Assembly: GCA_027578815.1 (NCBI GenBank)
Contig: JANBTH010000559.1
Span: 1-14,825, forward strand
Direction: 5' to 3'
Origin: Coemansia sp. RSA 1804
Taxonomy: Eukaryota > Kickxellomycota > Kickxellomycetes > Kickxellales > Kickxellaceae
DNA length: 14,825 nt
The notes below the pieces were generated by a model. The model made no database searches. It was not told where the DNA came from and saw only the letters and a list, made by a program, of their open reading frames with translations. Below are positions 8,901-14,825 of this stretch, piece after piece. Within the stretch, counting starts at the first letter, position 1; each line of letters begins with the position of its first letter. Both the position numbers and the translations under genes were made by a program.

Positions 8901-9002
8901 ACAGCTCCTGTGCACCGGTTGGTTAAAGTGATGGGATACCCGCGAAACCGCTAATGTAGCTGACAATACATGCCGACTCAGCAACACTCGAGACGCCGCC
9001 AT
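5916..9002 (-). CDS. Mitochondrial PPR protein with a fused C-terminal LYR domain
   Basis: A 1028-residue protein from an ATG at 9002-9000. The first 67 residues carry Arg, Ser and hydrophobic residues and no acidic residue, a typical mitochondrial targeting sequence. Degenerate helical-pair repeats of PPR type follow; the clearest are near 496-530, 596-627, 645-677, 698-730, 752-784 and 788-822. Such proteins bind organellar RNA for processing, stability or translation. After a low-complexity linker (about 910-942), residues 944-1016 (5955-6173) look like a LYR domain: SLYRGLLREI with L952-Y953-R954, then RYNARF (973-978) and LLEDGRR (996-1002). Known LYR proteins sit in mitochondria, bind acylated acyl-carrier protein, and assist assembly of respiratory complexes, Fe-S enzymes or mitoribosomes. 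The frame is continuous and the last Met before the domain is M882, so a separate LYR gene is unlikely. The exact orthologue is unknown to me. Confidence 0.85.
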   Translation of the reverse strand: MAASRVLLSRHVLSATLAVSRVSHHFNQPVHRSCIGFRRWSMTSPAIATGNGSSVHTSNPVCHKGPAETNSNKITVLRRSKRHTMCLEERMIWDCIRNNSIYNAVSLSRKILKRKEGPKVWSSILSPLTHFVLSQRQFQLDCLLVGIYIASHYYTKSNLALDSPEIMMVFMAFMSETSPDIHDRYYGLTDRQLEVVDTILATSTVFHLMQKGHHGRARTFSRYLPPDAWRQIGAFLENPAGACNAIPETIDRAIRAAWMLRHPASSVSVADVELASSLVTELIRRECVPDRAVLEQLVSFSLSLGMQRAALFLYASRRESLGFPTHAVIKLAATRSHMAQHSSRIHYDVLGSLVRADDLDGALTLAIAMNNRRVFHLLLSLWSSRQPRDWKGVARIVQTMIDTLDCKILHPTQTLAISAMVGAAKYRENSTDVTVILDTTLKLHWVLLVRLESVSVTAFQQLMQALVHKGMARKAFQIYRHAEKYSEPDQLKRLFATDVLFAVLAKGLAQRGDFRSIMHLANAVTQRGVHMTLRFYTSLISGLLHRIKLRRKAKHAGYNNHNSGGGGQHASFVLERVRMAESIVDIVCQNSMYCPPKAYHAIMYGWAILGHTRMAQKYFDKISSLKPPSPHTKGSSISNSSVNQVTWGILMYAHVCANDARGAMLVLGRAKEWFRELSVSGPIPTSVSDTSGDVYKTNHLINMAMTVLVRYRNPSGALALLNNYIERYSDHHYPQGTATASPSDPQFTATPADPVTLNLILRALLLNNQLYRAVAVYDMVHTDFKLAEMPETLRPLLRYYIENSNPNGVMLVAKRMIRLGGVPTFRELLHIVRLSVVEKTPELVVYLYDTLGTMSHPTALRSSCKDLAGSRFMHFLKQTPEMVSFVCWALRDSGRDADALEIESVLCGKHPKTAKTAGSTSAGSSLLILAPNSATQNKATTERDVRRSCISLYRGLLREISIFPVVELRGKLRYNARFVVELYRDLKPDSPMVGQLLEDGRRQRIWLRQWRYDAEGYKLAKQSSKSVV

Positions 9003-9126
9003 ACGAACGAACTGTTAGCAGACAGCCCCCGAGTGTTGTTGCGATTCAAAAACAATAGCACTCCGCAGGATATCAGGAAAGAAAGCAGACGGATTCTTCT
9101 TTTCCTTTCTTTGTTGTGGTCAGTAA

Positions 9127-9150
9127 GGCAGGCAGGCAGGCAGGCAGGCA
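9127..9150. repeat. Tetranucleotide microsatellite (GGCA)6
   Basis: Six perfect GGCA copies, about 125 bases upstream of the PPR-LYR start codon on the minus strand, so probably in its leader or core promoter. The tract is likely to vary in length between strains. Confidence 0.9.
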
Positions 9151-9520
9151 GCCGTGCTGGAGTGAAATGAAATGTAAAGGTGCGTATTGCTTGCTTCTAG
9201 CGAGAGGAAAGCGCCATGCCTGCTAATGAAAATACAATAAAGTAAAATAACAGAGGTAAATGTACAAGGAGAGCAATTGCAGAGAGCGGTGTTATCTTTC
9301 AGATAAAAAGAAAACATAGTGATATACAGCGCTTTCTCTGAATTTTGAATTGTTGCGTGAATTCCCAGCAGTTCGTTTCAGTTCCAAATGAAGTGTAAAA
9401 ACATCTCTGCCAGCCATTGAAGATTAAAAAATATTATTGATCCGTCGATTTGACTCGCACTAATTCACATTGCAAATTGCCGTTATTATGCGATCAAATT
9501 ATTTTTTCACAATGTTTTTT

Positions 9521-9559
9521 CTAATTTTTCTGCTTTTTTTATTCATGGACTGATGAGCT
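9521..9559. promoter_or_regulatory. RRPE-like and PAC-like motif pair upstream of DBP9
   Basis: CTAATTTTTCT at 9521-9531 reads AGAAAAATTAG on the other strand, close to the RRPE element (TGAAAAWTTT). About twenty bases on, CTGATGAGCT at 9550-9559 contains GATGAGCT, the core of the PAC element (GCGATGAGMT), with two mismatches at its 5' end. In ascomycete yeasts this pair marks ribosome-biogenesis genes, which fits Dbp9. It lies about 205 bases before the DBP9 ATG. AT-rich DNA makes the RRPE half easy to find by chance. Confidence 0.4.
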
Positions 9560-9615
9560 TGCTTGTCTTTTGTCTGCGCTTGTAGCTTGTCCTTTTTCTT
9601 TCTTCTTACGTCGGT

Positions 9616-9624
9616 TATATATAT
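9616..9624 (+). promoter_or_regulatory. TATA-like element upstream of DBP9
   Basis: TATATATAT lies 142 bases before the DBP9 ATG and downstream of the PAC/RRPE-like pair, a plausible position for a fungal TATA box. It is called on sequence alone. Confidence 0.3.
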
Positions 9625-9765
9625 CTCTGTTTCTTCTTGTTACTGTTGACATTTTCATACTTTCGCGTCTGCGTAGACCTGCTGCTTGTGGATAACATTT
9701 TATTATACTAGCGGAACACCCATTACAACAAAAAAGAGCGAACCATCCCCTCCCAGCAGCAGGCA

Positions 9766-11598
9766 ATGGACAAGGCGCTTTTGGACAAGCAGACGTCGTT
9801 TCTGTCGCTTGATTTGGACGACCGTCTGCTTCGGGCGCTTGGAAGCATGGGGATAGTTCATCCGACGCTCGTACAGGCAAAGGCGATTCCACTAGCACTA
9901 GCAGGCAAGGACGTGCTTGCCCGCGCCAAGACGGGATCAGGCAAAACGGCGGCATACTGTCTGCCAGTCCTGCACAAGATCCTGAATATCAAAGAGACGC
10001 TTCCGATAAACGGCGAGGAGCGGCGGCAGACGCGCGCCCTTGTGCTTGTTCCCACACGCGAGCTGGCCGAGCAGGTGACCAAGTACTTTGAGGATCTGAG
10101 CAGATTCTGTGGTAAGGAGATAACCACGGTCAATATAGCCAAACCCACGCAACTGCATATCCAGGCTTCATCGCTACTGGCGGAGCATCCAGATATCGTT
10201 GTTTCTACGCCTGCCGGGATCATGAAGCACGTGGCTGCGCGCACGATTGATCTTTCGCAGAGCCTGGAGACGCTGGTAATCGATGAGGCCGATCTGGTTC
10301 TGTCGTTTGGCTACGAGGACGACATCAAGGGCGTGGCACCCCATCTGCCCAAGATTCACCAGACAATGCTGTTTTCCGCAACGCTGAACAACGGCATCGA
10401 GGCCCTGAAAAAGCTTCTTCTGTCAAAGCCAGCGATCCTCACGCTGGAGGACGACAAGGAAGAGCAAAGCTCGCTCGTGCAGTACGTGGTGCGCTGCACG
10501 GAGGAGGAGAAGTTCCTGCTGTCCTACGTTATTTTGAAACTGCGCCTGATTGCAGGCAAGTGCATTTTGTTTGTCAACGACATCGATAGGAGCTACCGCC
10601 TAAAGCTGTTTTTGGAAAAGTTTTCTATCCGCGCATGTGTTCTCAATTCCGAACTTCCGCTTAATTCGCGCTACCACATTGTTGAGGAGTTCAATCGCGG
10701 GGTCTACGACTATATCATTGCCACCGATGAGAGCGACAAGATGGGCGAGGCCGACGGCAAGGGCGAGGAGGAGTCTGACGCTGATGAGAAGGACGGCGAT
10801 AATGCAATGGACACAGAGACGAAGGACGAGAAGGAGAGTGTGGCGGGTGAAACAGATGAAGCAAAGTCGAACTCTGGCAAGACCTCGTCAAAGAAAGACA
10901 AAAAAGGCAAGGACGGATCAAAGAAGCGGAAGCGCGGGCATGACAAGGAATACGGCGTTGCGCGCGGAATTGACTTCAAGAACGTGGCAGCGGTGATCAA
11001 CTTTGACTTTCCGCTATCGGCCCGCGCATATACACACCGCGTTGGCAGAACGGCGCGCGCGGGGCGGCGTGGAATGAGTCTGTCGTTTGTGACTAGGGAA
11101 GACGCACAGTCCAAGTCGACAGAGTACAAAAAGGAGGAGGCTGTCTTTGAACGCGTCGCGGTGCAGCAGAGGAAGAAGGGAAGCGAGATCCAGCCGTACA
11201 AGTTCGACATGAAGCAGGTCGAGGGATTTAGATACCGCTCCAGCGACGCCCTGGGCCTGATCTCCAGGATTGCTATACGTGAGGCCAGGATCAAGGAGAT
11301 CAAGCAGGAGATTCTCAATTCTGAGAAACTGAAGGCTCATTTTGAGGACAAGCCCAAGGACCTCCACTTTCTGCGCCACGACAAGGCGCTTCGCCCTGAC
11401 CAGGTCAAGCCACATATGAAGCACATCCCGCAGTACATGGTCCCCAAGATTGCTGGTATTGCCCAGGCGGACGGTATCGCCACGACGCCGAATGTTGGGT
11501 TTGTGCCGTTCAACAAGACTGAGAAGCGGCAAAAGTTTAACAAGAGATCGCGCAAGAACGGTGATCCGTTGAAATCGTTTGGCAGGAGACGCAAGTGA
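9766..11598 (+). CDS. DBP9: ATP-dependent DEAD-box RNA helicase Dbp9/DDX56, 60S ribosome biogenesis
   Basis: A 610-residue nucleolar helicase; the yeast family member acts in 27S pre-rRNA processing and early 60S assembly. All helicase motifs can be read in order: Q motif (F12, then GIVHPTLVQ at 29-37), Walker A AKTGSGKT (54-61), PTREL (96-100), DEAD (173-176), SAT (204-206), ILFVN (267-271), IIATDE (317-322), RGIDF (400-404) and HRVGRTARAGR (424-434). An acidic, Lys-rich insert of about 77 residues (322-398) splits IIATDE from RGIDF, which is the hallmark of Dbp9/DDX56 among DEAD-box proteins. The C-terminal extension contains HIPQYMVP (553-560) and ends in a basic tail (KRSRKNGDPLKSFGRRRK) that probably serves nuclear or nucleolar targeting. 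The length is close to that of yeast Dbp9. Start: ATG in the context GGCAATGG. Confidence 0.95.
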   Translation: MDKALLDKQTSFLSLDLDDRLLRALGSMGIVHPTLVQAKAIPLALAGKDVLARAKTGSGKTAAYCLPVLHKILNIKETLPINGEERRQTRALVLVPTRELAEQVTKYFEDLSRFCGKEITTVNIAKPTQLHIQASSLLAEHPDIVVSTPAGIMKHVAARTIDLSQSLETLVIDEADLVLSFGYEDDIKGVAPHLPKIHQTMLFSATLNNGIEALKKLLLSKPAILTLEDDKEEQSSLVQYVVRCTEEEKFLLSYVILKLRLIAGKCILFVNDIDRSYRLKLFLEKFSIRACVLNSELPLNSRYHIVEEFNRGVYDYIIATDESDKMGEADGKGEEESDADEKDGDNAMDTETKDEKESVAGETDEAKSNSGKTSSKKDKKGKDGSKKRKRGHDKEYGVARGIDFKNVAAVINFDFPLSARAYTHRVGRTARAGRRGMSLSFVTREDAQSKSTEYKKEEAVFERVAVQQRKKGSEIQPYKFDMKQVEGFRYRSSDALGLISRIAIREARIKEIKQEILNSEKLKAHFEDKPKDLHFLRHDKALRPDQVKPHMKHIPQYMVPKIAGIAQADGIATTPNVGFVPFNKTEKRQKFNKRSRKNGDPLKSFGRRRK

Positions 11599-11633
11599 GT
11601 TGGATATGAAGAGTCTGTTTATTGATGAAGAAT

Positions 11634-11639
11634 AATAAA
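11634..11639 (+). terminator. Polyadenylation signal AATAAA after DBP9
   Basis: A canonical AATAAA begins 36 bases past the DBP9 stop codon, a normal spacing for a short fungal 3' untranslated region. Confidence 0.55.
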
Positions 11640-11687
11640 ATAAGCAACATAAAATGTGCGAAATGTTGTGTGCAGTTAATAAGCTAG

Positions 11688-11999
11688 TCACTTTGCGCGC
11701 ATCTCCATCTTCCTTTTTACAGCTGACAAACACTTGGCTCTCTGGAAGGATGGACAGAATTGATTAGGGTTTGGAAACGACTGTGTATCTATTATTTTCT
11801 CCTCCCCACTGTTCTCATACGGTATAGCTCCTGCTTCTGTTTTCTCACTTTCTCGACTCGAAATCCCAGAAGCACACGTAATAGTGGTTTTCATATACGC
11901 CATAACATGAGAAATGCTTGCCACAGAGTAAACATGACACCACTGGATCTGGCGCTTTGTGAAGCGTAGGCGATGTATTTGAGATACTCCTGTCTGCAT
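11688..11999 (-). CDS. Doubtful hypothetical ORF, 103 residues
   Basis: An ATG-initiated frame on the minus strand (begins MQTGVSQIHRLRF, ends KRKMEMRAK). The ATG has T at -3, a poor context. Another ATG four bases upstream (12003-12001), with A at -3, opens a different frame of 52 residues (11845-12003) that includes a Cys/His-rich stretch, CLLCGKHFSCYGVYENHYYVC. A third frame is also open for part of the stretch. No family was recognised in any of them. It may be the 3' end of an unmodelled spliced gene, a non-coding transcript, or nothing. Confidence 0.15.
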   Translation of the reverse strand: MQTGVSQIHRLRFTKRQIQWCHVYSVASISHVMAYMKTTITCASGISSRESEKTEAGAIPYENSGEEKIIDTQSFPNPNQFCPSFQRAKCLSAVKRKMEMRAK

Positions 12000-12432
12000 A
12001 CATTTTTTACCTCTACTAGCAAAAAGACAAATATAAAAATATGAGGAATTATTACACTGTAGATGGCAAAGTGAAATGAAAATAAAAGATAGAAAATAGA
12101 AACAAGGACGATCGAGAGATACTGAAAAGATAGATGTGCCTACCACGTCCAAGAAACGCGGGGTTTGAATTTCTCTTTTTTGTATTTGCTTATACTGTCA
12201 TTATTTTGCAATTAACAATACATCGCTATTTCTATTCACTCGTATTTTGGCTTTCCTCCCCAGACTTGATTACATTCAATGCAAAACAAGAAACAATGAA
12301 TACACTCTGTGTTGGGCAGCGATTTGTATGAAAGACAAAATTCTCAATCATTTATTTTTCCTATTGGTAATGTTCATTGCTACAGACAACATGGAAAATC
12401 GGATTATGTTTATTGTAAATGACATACAGAAA

Positions 12433-12453
12433 GAATAAAGAATAAAGAATAAA
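12433..12453 (+). repeat. Triple tandem GAATAAA
   Basis: Three perfect 7-base units create three overlapping-phase AATAAA hexamers (12434-12439, 12441-12446, 12448-12453). This is a strong run of potential polyadenylation signals for + strand transcription, although no recognised + strand gene ends nearby. Confidence 0.7.
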
Positions 12454-12844
12454 ACTTGCAACTAGTAAGGACAACGTTCACGATCTATTTTTGGTCGACA
12501 TTTATCCTATTCAATTTAACTGCTACTTCAATGTTATTACATAACAATAACACCAAAGCAAGCAAAAAGAGAACTTGTTTTGTTTGGAAATAGCTCTAGC
12601 GTTAATGCTAATCAGAACATACTCTATCAGATTACTTGCTACTATTTTTGCCTACATGCCGTAGCCATAACAGATACAAGTCTGCTATTTAGTCTTTGGC
12701 ACATTGATTTCGATTGCATGCAGATGGGCTGTGCGAGATCAAACCGGACACTAGAATATGTAATCCTTTTTTTTTGGTTTTTTGGTTTTCATGTTTTTAG
12801 CTTACATATAAGGATTGAGAACAAAGAAAAAGCGCATATAGCGA

Positions 12845-14281
12845 ATGTCGAAACGAAAGACGGACAGCGACGATACAGTCGCATCCTCTTCAACAGTGAA
12901 GCGGCCCTATGCGCAACCTGACGTTGACACTCAAACCAAGAGCAAAGCGTATGACCTGCCAGAGCATATATCGTACGAAAGACTTGCGGAAAAGTACCCT
13001 GGCCTGAAAGCGTATCTTTTGCCGCTCAGGACCCCTGGCGCCACCGCTAATTCCGCCACAACAACATGTAGATACACAATCGACTTTAAGAATGCAAGTG
13101 CCACAAGAGTGCTAAATCGGGCTCTTCTTTTTGTCTATTTTGACTTGAATGTTGTTTTGCCGGATGGTGCCCTTTGTCCAGCGGTTGCCAACCGATTGAA
13201 TTACATAAAATGGCTTAGAAGCAACATTGTCGAAGAGTTTTGGCCAGGCAGTACTGTCTGCGGATTGGATGTTGGCACTGGTGCGTCGTGTATCTATCCG
13301 CTTCTAGGAGTGCGGTACATGGGAGGCAACACAAGGTTTGTGGGTACAGATATCAACGATGCATCTGTTTCTGTGGCCAGACAGAATGTCCATGCAAACG
13401 AGCTGGATGATAGAATCCATGTTTATCTCAATTCCGACCGCAACACGGTGTTGCCAATAGACAGGACGGATTTTACACTGGATTGGAAGGTCGATGCGGA
13501 CGATTCAGTGTTTACATTTAGCATGTGCAATCCCCCGTTCTACGATAGTCCTGCGGAGCGGCAACAGCTGAGGCAGATGAAGCATGTTGGCCGTCCAACG
13601 CTAGATACTAGTGGTAAGGACGACGAGCTGTACACAGAAGGCGGAGAAGAGGCATTTTTAACCAGACTTGTTAATGAGAGTGCTATACACAAGACCCGGG
13701 TCAAGTGGTATACGACGATGGTTGGCAAGAAGGGAACCCTTAAGTTGCTAAAATCAAAGATCCGGGGTGCTGGAGCAAAACACATAAGCGAAGGCACGTT
13801 GATACAAGGACGTACAACCCGTTGGGTGCTTGCGTGGTCGTTCCTTGATAAGACCAGGTTCTGTCTGGATGTTCAGAAATCAGCTGATGATGCTCGTGTC
13901 TGGTTTGAGGCGACAGTGGAGGAACTTCAGATAAGCAAGAGTATCGTTGATAGGGAGTATATTGGCGGGGTTGGAATGACTGCTAGCTACAAGTGCTCAG
14001 CGGTGAAGAAGACGTGGACACGGCAATGGCGAAGACAGCAGCAACATAAAGAGGAGAACGAGCAGGATGGGCAGAATGCTTCAGGTGATATTGAAAACAA
14101 ACCTGTTATAGAATTCAAATTTGGGATAGTTCCTGAGACCCAGGAAGCTTGTCACATTCACATGTACCTTGACCCGGGATATAGTAGCAGCGTCCTGATG
14201 TCGCTTTACAACCACATTTTGCGCAAAAAGCCTGACCGAGAAAACCCTACGTCCGTTGTAATTGAGGACACTGCAGTATAG
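12845..14281 (+). CDS. METTL16: METTL16-like U6 snRNA / RNA N6-adenosine methyltransferase
   Basis: A 478-residue protein of the METTL16 / bacterial RlmF family. METTL16 uses S-adenosylmethionine to methylate A43 of U6 snRNA, in the segment that pairs with the 5' splice site. Seen here: the N-terminal RNA-binding part (about 36-130, with IDFKNASATRVL and NRLNYIKWL), SAM motif I GLDVGTGASCIYPLLG (140-155), the catalytic motif NPPF (229-232, in FSMCNPPFYDS), the GGEEAFLTRLV segment (267-277), KKGTLKLLKSKIRGAG (295-310) and QGRTTRWVLAWSF (321-333). All are in the order and spacing of METTL16. The C-terminal region (about 337-400 and 420-462, with VIEFKFGIVPE and YNHILRKK) resembles the two halves of the vertebrate conserved region, here with only a short Gln/Glu-rich linker between them. 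The start ATG lies in the context GCGAATG. It is convergent with the TMEM135-like gene. Confidence 0.92.
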   Translation: MSKRKTDSDDTVASSSTVKRPYAQPDVDTQTKSKAYDLPEHISYERLAEKYPGLKAYLLPLRTPGATANSATTTCRYTIDFKNASATRVLNRALLFVYFDLNVVLPDGALCPAVANRLNYIKWLRSNIVEEFWPGSTVCGLDVGTGASCIYPLLGVRYMGGNTRFVGTDINDASVSVARQNVHANELDDRIHVYLNSDRNTVLPIDRTDFTLDWKVDADDSVFTFSMCNPPFYDSPAERQQLRQMKHVGRPTLDTSGKDDELYTEGGEEAFLTRLVNESAIHKTRVKWYTTMVGKKGTLKLLKSKIRGAGAKHISEGTLIQGRTTRWVLAWSFLDKTRFCLDVQKSADDARVWFEATVEELQISKSIVDREYIGGVGMTASYKCSAVKKTWTRQWRRQQQHKEENEQDGQNASGDIENKPVIEFKFGIVPETQEACHIHMYLDPGYSSSVLMSLYNHILRKKPDRENPTSVVIEDTAV

Positions 14282-14450
14282 GGGTTTGATTGTTTTCTAG
14301 AATAATAGGCGTGGAAGACTAGTATAGCAGTGGCTAGTAATCGGTAATGGTTATCCTGTTTATATATCATACTATATGAGATTTCTGCAAGATTTCTGGT
14401 CAAAAAGTATCAATTATTTCTAAGCGCATGTTATTTCACAGACAAAAATG

Positions 14451-14825
14451 CTAGTTCCGACCGAATACACGTGTAAGAATAGAATGGTAAGTAATCCCAA
14501 TGGTAGCTGGATCATTCTGGTATATGGTCATCATAATTCCCATCGCAGCGGAAAAGAGAGCAACCTCAGCATGGCGAATGTTCTTCCACCAGCCACGTTT
14601 GATGCCGACATCCCACAGATTTTCGACAGCACGCAAGAAGCAGTACATGGCAAGCTCAACGCGCCGCGAGGGAGCCTCCACAAGAACAGACAGTCCACCA
14701 ACTGCACCGGTTACTAGATATCCAAGGAAGGTATCGCGGCCCACAAGCGACCGCACCATACACGAGCCATTGACGATGCCAAGGACAAGAAGGGTAAAGA
14801 ACAGAGAGCTCCGGGCGCTCGACTT
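14451..14825 (-). CDS. TMEM135-like membrane protein, C-terminal part (5' end outside window)
   Basis: The frame is open from the right edge to a TAG at 14453-14451, giving 124 residues. An in-frame ATG at 14759 is internal, because coding sequence continues upstream of it to the edge (SSLFFTLLVLGIVNGSC). Recognisable family features are a glycine-rich membrane segment (LVTGAVGGLSVLVE), an Arg-rich turn followed by ELAMYCFLRAVENLW, and a final segment AALFSAAMGIMMTIYQNDP that ends a few residues before the C-terminus (RVFGRN). TMEM135 proteins are multi-pass membrane proteins linked to peroxisomes, mitochondria and lipid metabolism, and resemble the Tim17 family in part. The assignment rests on this C-terminal pattern only. 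Confidence 0.75.
   Translation of the reverse strand, partial: KSSARSSLFFTLLVLGIVNGSCMVRSLVGRDTFLGYLVTGAVGGLSVLVEAPSRRVELAMYCFLRAVENLWDVGIKRGWWKNIRHAEVALFSAAMGIMMTIYQNDPATIGITYHSILTRVFGRN

Larger units (their letters stand above)
9003..9765. promoter_or_regulatory. Divergent promoter region of the PPR-LYR gene and DBP9
   Basis: This 763-base, mostly AT-rich gap lies between head-to-head genes. It contains a GGCA tandem repeat, PAC/RRPE-like motifs and a TATA-like run on the DBP9 side, each listed separately. The stretch from about 9160 to 9510 shows nothing I can name. Short ORFs here lack protein-like composition. Confidence 0.45.
11599..12844. other. Long AT-rich intergenic region between DBP9 and the METTL16-like gene
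   Basis: These 1246 bases form the largest gap in the window. The left part (about 11690-12010) is less AT-rich and has open minus-strand frames, listed separately. The rest (12020-12840) is strongly AT-rich and has only short, unlikely ORFs. It contains the triple GAATAAA at 12433-12453, and a T-rich tract at 12767-12798 just before the METTL16-like gene that may be part of its core promoter. No tRNA, snRNA or transposon signature was recognised. Confidence 0.5.

Noticed and set aside
9539..9955. 138-codon minus-strand ORF over the DBP9 start
   Set aside because: It overlaps the helicase Q motif and Walker A region in antisense and has no recognisable content.
14448..14717. 89-codon + strand ORF opposite the TMEM135-like gene
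   Set aside because: Antisense shadow; the minus-strand frame continues open to the window edge with family-like membrane segments.
1..14825. Search for a linked multi-gene system (defence cassette, biosynthetic cluster, mobile element)
   Set aside because: Genes are unrelated eukaryotic housekeeping functions in alternating orientation; no terminal inverted repeats, transposase, CRISPR repeats or co-oriented cluster could be seen.

Overview
This window looks like nuclear DNA of a fungus, probably an early-diverging, intron-poor lineage (a zoopagomycete or Kickxellomycotina-type genome would fit, but that placement is inference). Every confident gene encodes a eukaryotic protein. The reading frames are long and show no obvious introns. 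They are GC-richer than the AT-rich gaps between them, and there are no operons or bacterial signals. A METTL16-type U6 snRNA methyltransferase argues against a Saccharomyces-like yeast, which lacks it.

Layout, left to right. (1) 1-88: possible last codons of a + strand gene that begins outside the window. (2) 727-2196 (-): four-helix membrane protein of the COPI-associated/TVP15 type with a very long disordered tail. (3) 2863-5700 (+): Arp8, the actin-related subunit of the INO80 chromatin remodeller, divergent from gene 2. (4) 5916-9002 (-): mitochondrial pentatricopeptide-repeat (PPR) protein that carries a LYR domain at its C-terminus in the same reading frame, convergent with Arp8. (5) 9766-11598 (+): Dbp9/DDX56 DEAD-box helicase of ribosome biogenesis, divergent from gene 4, with PAC/RRPE-like motifs upstream. 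(6) 11599-12844: a 1.25 kb AT-rich gap holding only an unconvincing minus-strand ORF and a triple GAATAAA repeat. (7) 12845-14281 (+): METTL16-like RNA N6-adenosine methyltransferase. (8) 14451-14825 (-): C-terminal part of a TMEM135-like membrane protein that runs off the right edge.

The genes do not form one pathway. They are independent housekeeping genes: Golgi trafficking, chromatin remodelling, mitochondrial gene expression, rRNA processing, U6 modification, and organelle/lipid membrane function. They alternate in divergent and convergent pairs. The most notable item is the PPR-LYR fusion, which would place an acyl-ACP-binding type of domain on an organellar RNA-binding scaffold. No mobile element, CRISPR array, rRNA or tRNA gene could be supported.
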